Notes under the pieces: generated by a model
The model's input: only the letters and a program-made list of their open reading frames with translations
Told to the model about the DNA's origin: nothing
Databases searched by the model: none
NCBI RefSeq assembly: GCF_004358665.1
Contig: NZ_SMZR01000004.1
Span: 124,001-188,000, forward strand
Source of the DNA: Jeotgalibacillus sp. S-D1
Lineage (GTDB): Bacteria > Bacillota > Bacilli > Bacillales > Jeotgalibacillaceae
Direction: 5' to 3'
DNA: 64,000 bases
Translations under genes and position numbers: made by a program
Shown here: piece after piece, positions 7,408 to 15,400 of the stretch
Position numbering within the stretch: the first letter of the stretch is position 1
Layout: each line of letters begins with the position of its first letter

Positions 7408-7842
7408 TTATTCAGATACGCGGATTGAGTTGATGCCTGCGCCTTGATCCATTTTTAATGCATGCTCCAAGCCTTCAGTCACTTTACCAAAAACAGTGTG
7501 AACGCCATTTAGATGCGGCTGAGACTCATGAACGATGAAAAATTGGCTGCCGCCAGTATCTTTGCCCGCATGTGCCATTGAAAGAGATCCTGCTACATGT
7601 GTATGAGGATTTCCTTCTGTTTCACATTTGATAGTATAGCCAGGACCACCTGTACCATTTTTATTTGGACATCCTCCTTGGCTTACAAAACCAGGGATAA
7701 CGCGGTGGAAATTCAGGCCGTCATAAAAGCCTTCGTTAGCCAGTTTTTCAAAGTTTGCAACTGTACCAGGGGCTTCCTCCGGATAAAGTTCAATAGCTAG
7801 TTTGCTGCCATCTGTTAATTCAATTGTACCTGTTTTAGTCAT
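7408..7842 (-). CDS. ppiB: Peptidyl-prolyl cis-trans isomerase B (cyclophilin)
   Basis: A cytoplasmic cyclophilin that speeds prolyl isomerisation during protein folding. The 144-residue protein is full length for Bacillus PpiB. It contains the catalytic [13 protein letters not shown] block (Arg of FHR), GSQFFI and the [11 protein letters not shown] segment with the Trp/His pocket region. The ATG is preceded by AAAGGAGTGAC. It ends at a bidirectional terminator. An unexplained terminator-like hairpin lies about 75 bp upstream of its start. Confidence 0.95.
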   Translation of the reverse strand: MTKTGTIELTDGSKLAIELYPEEAPGTVANFEKLANEGFYDGLNFHRVIPGFVSQGGCPNKNGTGGPGYTIKCETEGNPHTHVAGSLSMAHAGKDTGGSQFFIVHESQPHLNGVHTVFGKVTEGLEHALKMDQGAGINSIRVSE

Positions 7843-7915
7843 GTGTAAGTCACTCCTTTAAATGTATCATTCTCGGTTTCCATCTTACCACGTTTCAGCG
7901 CAGATAGAAAAGAAA

Positions 7916-7953
7916 GAACCCCGGCCGTCTAAATGATTGACAGGGGTTCTTTT
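7916..7953. terminator. Orphan terminator-like hairpin upstream of ppiB and proline dehydrogenase
   Basis: GAACCCC pairs with GGGGTTC, with an inner GTC/GAC, followed by TTTTC on the plus strand and TTTCTTTTC on the minus strand. No visible gene ends into it from either side; it sits in the divergent intergenic region. It may insulate the two promoters or act as an attenuator. Confidence 0.45.
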
Positions 7954-8007
7954 CATCTTCAGTTTTATTGCGAATTGCTGCTTGATTAGCAGCATCAATA
8001 TGTATAT

Positions 8008-8058
8008 TTAACGGATGCGCGTTAACTAAACAACAGATTAGCTAGTTTTTTGTTTAGT
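8008..8058. promoter_or_regulatory. Two palindromes upstream of proline dehydrogenase
   Basis: TTAACG-N6-CGTTAA (8008-8025) is directly followed by ACTAAACAA-N16-TTGTTTAGT (8025-8058); a further GTTAACG occurs near 8076. Their location 55-105 bp before the gene suggests operator sites for a proline-responsive regulator, but no regulator gene is adjacent. Confidence 0.4.
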
Positions 8059-8113
8059 CAGGTGGGGAAAAGGTAGTTAACGAGTTCAATATGTACTTTA
8101 GAGGAGGATCTTC

Positions 8114-9034
8114 ATGGTAGAAGAAACGATGCGTACGTTTTTCACCTTTCTGGCCAAAAACAAACCGTTGATCAAAGTAGCCAGAAGCACTGGATTAACC
8201 CTTGGCGGTTCTCATTTCGTAGGCGGTCAGACAGTCGACGGAGTAGTAGATCAGGTTAAAGCTTTTAATGAAAAAGGAATTGGTGTTACGATCGATTGTC
8301 TGGGAGAATTTATTAATAATGAGGAAGACGCTAAAGAAACGGTCGACCTCTGCCGCAATGCGATTGCTGCTATCCAAAGCCACGGTCTTAACGGGCAAAT
8401 TTCATTAAAGCTTTTTTCAGTCGGACTGGAATTGGGGGAAGAAGTCACTCTTTCCAATATGCGTGAGATATTAGAAGAAGCTAAAAAGCATAATGTTTTT
8501 GTCACATTAAACATGGAAGAGTATGTGAACTGCGGGAAAATCATCGAAATATTTACCAAGCTTCGGAAAGAATATGACAATATAGGAATTGCCCTTCAAG
8601 CAAATCTTTTCCGCACAGAAACCGATGTGGAGAAACTGGAGGAACTGTCTCCAGCCATACGTTTTGTAAAAGGTGCATATAAAGAATCACGTGATGTAGA
8701 CATTAATGAAAAAAAATTAGTAGACGAAAATTATAAAATGCTTGTGAAAAATCATATGTTAAAGGGTCATTACGTACAAGTGGCAACTCATGACAATGAT
8801 ATGATTGATTTCGTAAAAGAGCTGGTCTCAGAGCACAACATCCCTTACGACCAATTTGAGTTTCAAATGCTTCAGGGAATGCGGGATGAAAAGCAAAAAG
8901 AACTCGCTGAAGAAGGTTATAAAATGGTGGTCTACGTACCGTATGGACCAGACTGGTACACTTACTTTATGAAACGATTAGCCGAAAGACCCGCAAATGT
9001 AGGCTTTACGCTTATGTCGGTGTTTAGAAGATAA
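8114..9034 (+). CDS. Proline dehydrogenase (PutB/FadM-type, monofunctional)
   Basis: A flavoenzyme oxidising L-proline to 1-pyrroline-5-carboxylate and passing electrons to the membrane quinone pool. The 306-residue length fits monofunctional Bacillus enzymes. Family landmarks are the GGxTVD-type N-terminal segment, RFVKGAYKE, the THDNDMIDF strand, FQMLQGMR, and the C-terminal KRLAERPANVGF motif that binds the substrate carboxylate. The ATG is preceded by TAGAGGAGG. No pyrroline-5-carboxylate dehydrogenase or proline permease lies next to it. Palindromes upstream suggest specific regulation, and a strong terminator follows. Confidence 0.9.
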   Translation: MVEETMRTFFTFLAKNKPLIKVARSTGLTLGGSHFVGGQTVDGVVDQVKAFNEKGIGVTIDCLGEFINNEEDAKETVDLCRNAIAAIQSHGLNGQISLKLFSVGLELGEEVTLSNMREILEEAKKHNVFVTLNMEEYVNCGKIIEIFTKLRKEYDNIGIALQANLFRTETDVEKLEELSPAIRFVKGAYKESRDVDINEKKLVDENYKMLVKNHMLKGHYVQVATHDNDMIDFVKELVSEHNIPYDQFEFQMLQGMRDEKQKELAEEGYKMVVYVPYGPDWYTYFMKRLAERPANVGFTLMSVFRR

Positions 9035-9053
9035 CAATAATTGTTTGGTTAGT

Positions 9054-9090
9054 GCCATTTTCGCTGTGGAAAGCGGAAGTGGCTTTTTTT
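9054..9090 (+). terminator. Terminator after proline dehydrogenase
   Basis: An 11-bp stem (GCCATTTTCGC with GCGGAAGTGGC, two G-U pairs) has an 8-nt loop and is followed by seven T residues. Confidence 0.88.
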
Positions 9091-9120
9091 GCTAACTTTT
9101 TTAAGAATGCTGCTGGAGCT

Positions 9121-9320
9121 GTGACCGATATCTGCGGCATCTTGATCGATATTTCTGAAAAAATGTTAGATAAAATGCCAAAGTTGATTAATATCTGCCG
9201 CATTCTAATGATTTTGATCGAAATATTGATAGGATCGATCGATATAATGGAAAGGGTGATTGATAAACAAAGCAGAATGATCGATAAGTCCACAAACGTG
9301 TTCGATAAAAATAGCAGCGC
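9121..9320 (+). repeat. Degenerate 21-bp-period repeat region
   Basis: From about 9127 the sequence falls into successive 21-nt units, each opening with an ATTGAT/ATCGAT/TTAGAT-like core and most ending in TG. Examples start at 9144, 9165, 9186, 9207, 9228, 9258 and 9279, with one 9-nt slip at 9249. In one frame the units read as heptads such as VIDKQSR and MIDKSTN. A 102-codon frame covers it, but its GTG start lies inside the preceding terminator and has no binding site, so I list it as a repeat and not as a gene. It fills most of the 350-bp gap before sodC. Confidence 0.6.
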
Positions 9321-9387
9321 TGCACGGTATTACTTTACCAATTCATGGCTATCCTTCTAATGAATGATTTTTTAGGAGGGTTTAGTA

Positions 9388-9954
9388 ATGAAACTGCGTT
9401 TAATAGGAATAATGTTTATGGCAGGTGTAATAATAGGCGGCTGCAATGCGATGAATAATTTATCTTCGGATGAGCAGGTCGTTAAGGTTAGTGAAGAGAC
9501 GGCACCTTCGATTATGGTTGATATGATTAATACAGAAGGAAAGTCCGTTGGAAAAGCGACATTGAATGAAACTGAAAAAGGCGTAACAATCGGTTTGCAG
9601 GCAGAAGGGCTGGAGCCGGGAGTAAAAGCCATCCATATTCATGAGACCGGGTCTTGTAAAATTCCGGATTTCACCTCTGCAGGTGATCATTTCAATCCTG
9701 ATCACAAAAAGCATGGGATTGATAATCCTGAGGGCTTTCATGCAGGTGACCTGCCTAATTTAACGGTAGATCCAGATGGATCGGTTAACCTGGAGTTGAC
9801 CGTAGAAGCTGTAACATTAAAACAAGGAGCTAAAAACTCCCTGCTTGATGATGATGGTAGTTCATTGGTTATACACGAAGGAAAAGATGACTATAAAACA
9901 GACCCATCCGGTAAGAGCGGTAAACGAATCATTTGCGGAGAAATTTTAAATTAA
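9388..9954 (+). CDS. sodC: Cu/Zn superoxide dismutase-like lipoprotein (SodC/YojM)
   Basis: A surface-anchored SOD-fold protein: the lipobox IGGC puts the lipidated Cys at 19. The 188-residue chain carries HIH (two Cu-ligand His), GDHFNP (bridging His), a KHG histidine, FHAGDL (Zn His and Asp) and VIHEGKDDY (last Cu His), and ends with the active-site-loop Arg near KRIICGEI. By motif, every Cu and Zn ligand position appears filled, whereas B. subtilis YojM is known to lack a copper ligand. The two Cys (SCK and ICG) fit the conserved disulfide. The ATG has TTAGGAGGG upstream and a terminator follows, so it is probably monocistronic. Confidence 0.87.
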   Translation: MKLRLIGIMFMAGVIIGGCNAMNNLSSDEQVVKVSEETAPSIMVDMINTEGKSVGKATLNETEKGVTIGLQAEGLEPGVKAIHIHETGSCKIPDFTSAGDHFNPDHKKHGIDNPEGFHAGDLPNLTVDPDGSVNLELTVEAVTLKQGAKNSLLDDDGSSLVIHEGKDDYKTDPSGKSGKRIICGEILN

Positions 9955-9965
9955 TCAAATAACAT

Positions 9966-10006
9966 AGCCCCTCTCTTATGTCTATCATAGGACTGGGGCT
10001 TTTTTA
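9966..10006 (+). terminator. Terminator after sodC
   Basis: AGCCCC and GGGGCT arms flank a 23-nt loop, followed by TTTTTAT. Confidence 0.7.
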
Positions 10007-10333
10007 TGGTTGCCATTGGATCAGAATGAGTGTACTGAGTCACTTATTTACCCTTTAGATTTGCATTGCTTGTACCTTCAAAGTTTTCCAACCGCATTTT
10101 GCTTCAGATTGGTTCTTGAACAAAAATATTATAGTAAAATGGTCTGTTCTCATAGAAAGAAGGATTGTGTGCGAAGGGGGTGATTTGTCACGATATAAAA
10201 TGAGTTTATACAAATTTATTTGATTATAACGTGATTAAAAAGGAATTATGCACTGTATATTCGACAAAAAATGATAAGATGCGCCTTTTGTGTCAGTCTA
10301 TTTACATATTTTAATAAAATTTTAGTTTAAAGT
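10007..10333 (+). other. Intergenic region upstream of the type VII operon
   Basis: I see no normal gene here. A 12-codon frame (TTG 10185 to TGA 10223) sits behind an unusually good AAGGGGGTGA box and could be a leader peptide. A weak promoter-like pair, TTGGTT with TAGTAA, lies just upstream of it. The rest is A+T-rich with no other structure that I can support. Confidence 0.35.
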
Positions 10334-10361
10334 TTGATATTCCATCGTTCCTTGCTACAAT
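10334..10361 (+). promoter_or_regulatory. SigA-type promoter of the type VII secretion operon
   Basis: TTGATA (10334-10339), a 16-nt spacer and TACAAT (10356-10361) with an extended TG motif (TTGCTACAAT) lie 40 bp before esxA. Confidence 0.6.
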
Positions 10362-10400
10362 AGATACAGGTAAAAAAAGTTAATAAAAGGAGAGATTGAG

Positions 10401-10694
10401 ATGTCAGGAAATATTCGCGTTACTCCAGCAGAACTGGAACAGGTTGCAAGTCGTTATCTTCAAGAAAGCAGCATGGCAAATGAACAGGTAACCCGCTTGG
10501 ACAATATGATCGACCAGCTTGTATCAATGTGGGAAGGACAAGCAAGCCAGGCGTTTGCTGATCAATACGCTGAGTTGCGCCCTTCTTATGTGAGAATGTC
10601 TCAATTGCTAGAAGAAGTTTCCCGTCAACTTCAAAGTGCTTCTAATGCGCTGCAAGAAGCCGATTCAAATGTCGCGAACCAAATTCGCGGCTAA
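10401..10694 (+). CDS. esxA: WXG100 family type VII secretion substrate EsxA (YukE)
   Basis: A small helical-hairpin protein exported as a dimer by the Firmicutes ESX (type VIIb) system and needed for its function. The 97-residue chain has the WEG turn (the WXG motif) near residue 44 between two amphipathic helices, and no signal peptide. The ATG follows AAAGGAGAG. It is the first gene of the cluster, in the same position as yukE in B. subtilis. A terminator directly downstream would let it be made in excess over the membrane machinery. Confidence 0.95.
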   Translation: MSGNIRVTPAELEQVASRYLQESSMANEQVTRLDNMIDQLVSMWEGQASQAFADQYAELRPSYVRMSQLLEEVSRQLQSASNALQEADSNVANQIRG

Positions 10695-10722
10695 TTGGAA
10701 AATGATAATTTGATAAGAAATA

Positions 10723-10760
10723 AGAGCGCTGATTCTGCAAAGAGGATAGCGCTTTTTCTT
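10723..10760 (+). terminator. Intra-operon terminator between esxA and esaB
   Basis: The AGAGCGCT arm pairs with AGCGCT across a 17-nt loop, followed by TTTTTCTT. It is probably partial, setting a high EsxA to machinery ratio. Confidence 0.72.
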
Positions 10761-10830
10761 GGTTTGAACGCTGCTGTTAAAAGTGTGCCCCGCTAGCATG
10801 GGTTAATAAGATGCGCCAGAGGTGAACGTG

Positions 10831-11070
10831 ATGTACATAGATGTAACAATTGATTTAAAGCATTATACAGGTGAAATATTTGATTTGCGTCTATCAGACT
10901 ATTATTCTGCGAAAAAATTAGTAGATATTGTATGGCAGGCAAAAGGAATTGCTATTCAACCAAAAGAAGGAAGCTGGCTTCGTGTGGCAAACAAGGATAT
11001 TCTTCTATACGGCACACACCAACTCTCATCCAAAGGTGTTACTAAAGGGGATCGTATAGAAATTTTATAG
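10831..11070 (+). CDS. esaB: Type VII secretion protein EsaB (YukD), ubiquitin-like
   Basis: A cytoplasmic ubiquitin-fold accessory protein of the ESX system with an undefined mechanistic role. The 79-residue protein has the YukD shape (MYIDVTIDLKHY start, basic/aromatic middle, GDRIEIL end). I use ATG 10831, which has AGAGGTGA at proper spacing, and not the GTG at 10822 that overlaps this box. It sits between esxA and essB exactly as in B. subtilis and is followed by essB after 15 bp. Confidence 0.9.
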   Translation: MYIDVTIDLKHYTGEIFDLRLSDYYSAKKLVDIVWQAKGIAIQPKEGSWLRVANKDILLYGTHQLSSKGVTKGDRIEIL

Positions 11071-11085
11071 AGGAGCTGCCGGCTA

Positions 11086-12420
11086 ATGAAGGAACATAAA
11101 CTTACATATTTAGAAGAACGGCTGGATGCTAAGGCAGACCATACAAACGGTCATGTTTTTACATTCCAGCAAACAAAAATTAAATTGGTGGATGAAGTGG
11201 AAATTCATCTATTAAAAACAGTCCATCCTGAACTGAAAAAAGAAATTCATACCACAGAGGATGAGGTGGTCATCTCAGTCATTCCTCCAGAATCATTTCA
11301 GCCATTCACAGCAATGCATAAAAAATCACGATTAGCCCGATGGACATTTGCTTTAAAGCTTGTTCATTTTTCAGAGCGAAAGCTTTCAAAGCGGCTGCAT
11401 CCCATTTATTCTCCGGACAATATCATCATCGACCGATCCAACTCACCCTATTTGCTGCACTATGGAGTAGAGGAAAGTCTGCCTCCTTATGAGAGAGAGG
11501 AAGAATTGTCTTTTAATGAGTTAAAAGCAAGTATTTTATACGCAATAGATTCTTCCAAGCCATTTAAAGATTATCTGCATGTGCATCACACGCTTCAGCT
11601 TACCCCTGCAATGCAGGAAATTCGTGAGGCGGCTGATGCTGAGGTATTAAAAAACCTGCTTATCGCACAAATTGACGAAGAAGAAAAGCGTCAAAAAACT
11701 TTTACAAATGTGCCGAATAAGGCATGGAAAGTAAGAAAATACATTCTCATTGGTCTGACCGCCTTACTAATCCCGTTACTTATACTCAGTTTTTATTCTT
11801 ATTTTTTTATTCAGCCAAGGCAGGAAGCCTATATAAACAGCAATGAGCACTTCCTGAAGAACCAGTATAGCAATGTAGTGAATGAATTATCAGATCATAA
11901 CCCCGACCGTATGCCATATGTCGTGCAATATCAGCTGGCACGGGCCTATATCGTGGTAATGGATGTATTAAAAGATGAACAGCGTGCCGCGGTAGAAGAC
12001 CGGATTACACTCCAAACCGATCCTCAGTACTTTTTATTCTGGATCAATCTCGGCAGGGGGGAAAACGAGGACGCCATCAATATAGCCAGATCCCTGCAGG
12101 AACGCGATCTCATTATGATGGGTTTATTGCAATATTCAGAAGAGATAAAAGCAGATGATGATTTGACCGGGGAAGAAAAACAGCAGGAACTCGATAAAAT
12201 TAATCAGGAATTAGAAGAGTATGACCGTGAACAAAAAGAACAGCAGGAGCTGGAAGAAGCTGAAGAAGCCGAAGATGGCGAAGGAAATACCCAGGATGCA
12301 GAAACAGAGGCTGAATCGAAAGCTAAGCCAAAAGAAGAAACAAAAAAACCGGCGGACAAAAAAGATGAACAGGCTTCGAGTGAAACGAGTGCTGATAAGA
12401 CGCAAAATGGGGTGGCGTGA
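11086..12420 (+). CDS. essB: Type VII secretion protein EssB (YukC)
   Basis: A membrane component of the ESX secretion channel. Of 444 residues, 1-210 form the cytoplasmic pseudokinase-like domain. A single transmembrane helix (~216-240, ILIGLTALLIPLLILSFYSY) follows, then an extracytoplasmic helical domain. The last ~80 residues are a low-complexity Glu/Lys/Ala tail (repeated EE, KPKEETKKP). The start follows GAGGAGCTG. The stop overlaps the start of essC in a TGATG arrangement, indicating translational coupling. The charged tail is more extended than its neighbours and likely disordered. Confidence 0.92.
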   Translation: MKEHKLTYLEERLDAKADHTNGHVFTFQQTKIKLVDEVEIHLLKTVHPELKKEIHTTEDEVVISVIPPESFQPFTAMHKKSRLARWTFALKLVHFSERKLSKRLHPIYSPDNIIIDRSNSPYLLHYGVEESLPPYEREEELSFNELKASILYAIDSSKPFKDYLHVHHTLQLTPAMQEIREAADAEVLKNLLIAQIDEEEKRQKTFTNVPNKAWKVRKYILIGLTALLIPLLILSFYSYFFIQPRQEAYINSNEHFLKNQYSNVVNELSDHNPDRMPYVVQYQLARAYIVVMDVLKDEQRAAVEDRITLQTDPQYFLFWINLGRGENEDAINIARSLQERDLIMMGLLQYSEEIKADDDLTGEEKQQELDKINQELEEYDREQKEQQELEEAEEAEDGEGNTQDAETEAESKAKPKEETKKPADKKDEQASSETSADKTQNGVA

Positions 12421-15400
12421 TGGAGCAATTAACCGTTTTTTATGATGACACCCTTCAACGGCACGAATTTGATCCACTGTCATTTGATACCCTTACAATT
12501 GGTCCGTCTATTAAAGATACGATTGCGATTCGTTCGTTGAATGATTCCATTCAGTTTAAAAAAGCGGATGAGCAAATTGATATTATGTTCAAGGATCATC
12601 TTGAAGCAAAATTAAATATTGGAACTGCACTGACCCTTCAGATTCAGGGTAAGACATTGACTTTCCACTGGATTGAAATTCCCCAAATGGAGCAGTTGTT
12701 TTATATAGGAGGCGAAGAGGAAGTGTTTTTTTCCTCTCTCGAACAGGCGGATGCTCATGTTTACTGTCATGACCCTGCTGTTATGGCCAGCTCTACCTCT
12801 GAATGGTCAATAGCACGGCAGTCAGCAGGCTGGACCCTTATTCCATCAGGACGGGATCTCTATGTCAATGGGGAACGTAAAACCACGCGAACATCTATTC
12901 AAAATGGAGATTTAATAGAGTGGGCTTCGAGCCGATTGATGATCATGGATGAAGATCTGCTGTCCATCAGGAGTGAAACAGAAACTTTCAGCAATCTTCC
13001 AAGAACGATGGAACCAACAACTGAAATGAAGAAAAACTATCCTGTATACAGAAGAACGCCCCGCATGGTGTATGAGCTTCCTGAAGAACGTGTGCAGATG
13101 ACATTTCCAAGCCAGGAAAGTGAAAACAACAACCGCGGATTGTGGCTGATTATTCTGCCGCCGCTCATGATGCTGATGGTTATGGTAATTATTGCCCTGA
13201 TTCAGCCAAGAGGACTTTTTATTATTATTTCTGCAGTTATGTTTATGACAACAATCATGACCTCAACCGTTCAGTTTTTCAGAGAACGCAAGAATCATAA
13301 AAAGCGCAAGGAAAAAAGATTGAAAGTATATACAGCTTATCTGCAGCAAAAGCGGCAGGAACTCCATGAGCTGGCAGCAAAACAAAAAGAAGTGCTTCAA
13401 TTTCATTATCCTGATTTTGAAGATATGAAATATCTTACCTCCCATATCAGCGATCGAATTTGGGAGCGGACACTGACGAGCAGCGATTTTCTGCATGTAA
13501 GATTAGGGACAGGGGAAGTCCCGTCAAGCTACGATGTGTCGCTCAGCAATGCAGACCTCTCTAACCGGGAAATTGATGATTTGCTTGAGCAGGCTCAGCA
13601 GCTTGAAATGCATTATAAACAAGTAAAGCAGGCACCGGTGGTCATGAATATTGCTCAAGGGGCGGTCGGACTTATTGGAAAGCAGTCAATTGTAAAAAAC
13701 GAACTGCATCAGCTGGTTGGACAGCTGGCTTTTTCTCACAGCTACCACGATCTGCGATTTGTGTTTATCACACACGAAAATGAGTATAAATCATGGGAAT
13801 GGATGAAATGGCTTCCTCATTTTGGTCTGCCAAACTCCTATGCAAAAGGTTTTATTTACAATGAGCAGTCCAGGGACCAGCTTTTGTCCACCATTTATGA
13901 ATGGATACGGGAAAGGGAGCTTGAAGAGGAAAAAGACGCTTTATTTGTTCCCCATTTTGTGTTTGTGATAACCAATCAATTACTGATAGCAGATCATGTC
14001 ATCATGGAATATTTGGAGGGGGAATACGCCCACCTTGGTTTGTCGGTTATATTCGCTGCTGAATCCAAGGAAAGTCTGTCTGATAATATTCATACCCTGG
14101 TTCGTTATATTAATGAGCAGGAAGGCGATATTTTAATTCAGGAGAAAAAGGCGGTTCGGATTCCATTCCAGCTGGATGAAATGAAAAAAGAAACAAATGA
14201 ACATTTTGCCAGACGTCTTCGATCACTTGACCATCAGGTCGGAATGACAAATTCAATCCCCAATTCCGTATCATACATGGATTTATTTAAAGCAGGTGAT
14301 GTAGCTGATCTTCAGATTGATCAGCGCTGGAGAACGTCAGAATCCGCTAAATCGTTATCTGTACCCATTGGATTAAAGGGAAAAGAAGATTTAGTGGAAT
14401 TAAACCTTCATGAAAAAGCCCATGGTCCCCACGGATTGTTAGCTGGAACCACAGGCTCCGGTAAAAGTGAATTTTTACAGACCTATATCTTGTCGCTTGC
14501 GGTGCATTTCCATCCACATGAGGTCGCATTCTTACTGATTGACTATAAAGGCGGCGGAATGGCTCAGCCGTTCAAGAATATGCCCCATTTATTAGGGACA
14601 ATCACCAATATCGAGGGCAGCAAGAACTTTAGTGCCCGTGCATTAGCTTCTATTAAAAGTGAGCTGAAGCGCCGCCAGCGATTATTTGATCAATATACGG
14701 TTAACCACATCAACGAATATACCAAGCTGTATAAGCAGGGAGAAGCGGAAGTACCTATGCCGCATTTATTTCTGATTTCAGATGAGTTTGCCGAGCTAAA
14801 AACAGAAGAACCGGAATTTATCCGGGAACTGGTGAGTGCTGCAAGGATTGGACGAAGCTTGGGGGTTCATTTGATTCTGGCAACCCAAAAACCAGGTGGC
14901 ATTATAGACGATCAAATCTGGAGCAATGCACGGTTTCGAATTGCCCTGAAGGTTCAGGATGCAAGCGACAGCAGGGAAATTCTGAAAAATGCTGATGCTT
15001 CTCATATTACGGTAACCGGAAGAGGATATTTACAGGTTGGAAATAACGAAGTATACGAGCTGTTTCAATCGGCATGGAGCGGGGCGGCGTACCAGCAGGA
15101 AACGATGGCGAATGAAGATGAAGTTGCTTTGGTAACGGATTTGGGACTTATTCCTTTATCTTCAATTTCTACGGAAGAAGAAAGAAAATCCTCCGGCATA
15201 ACAGAGATCGAAGCGATTGTTGATGAAATAGAACGCATTCAGCATGCGCTTAATATAGAACAGCTTCCAAGCCCTTGGCTTCCGCCGCTTCCTTCAAGAA
15301 TCGTTATGTCCTCTGAGGAGTCTGGTTCCCTCGAGTTTGCCTTAATTGATGAACCTGAAATGCAACTGCAGACACCTTATGCCTACAAGCTCATGGACGA

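Noticed and set aside
9052-9360. 102-codon frame in the 21-bp repeat region
   Set aside because: The GTG start lies within the preceding terminator, there is no ribosome binding site, and composition follows the repeat period. I kept it as a repeat, not a gene.
10185-10223. 12-codon leader peptide before esxA as a firm gene
   Set aside because: The ribosome binding site is good, but the frame is tiny and there is no attenuator structure after it. It is only mentioned in the intergenic entry.
12204-12483. Minus-strand frames opposite the essB tail
   Set aside because: They arise from the Glu/Lys-rich low-complexity tail and overlap essB and essC wholly; no start signals.
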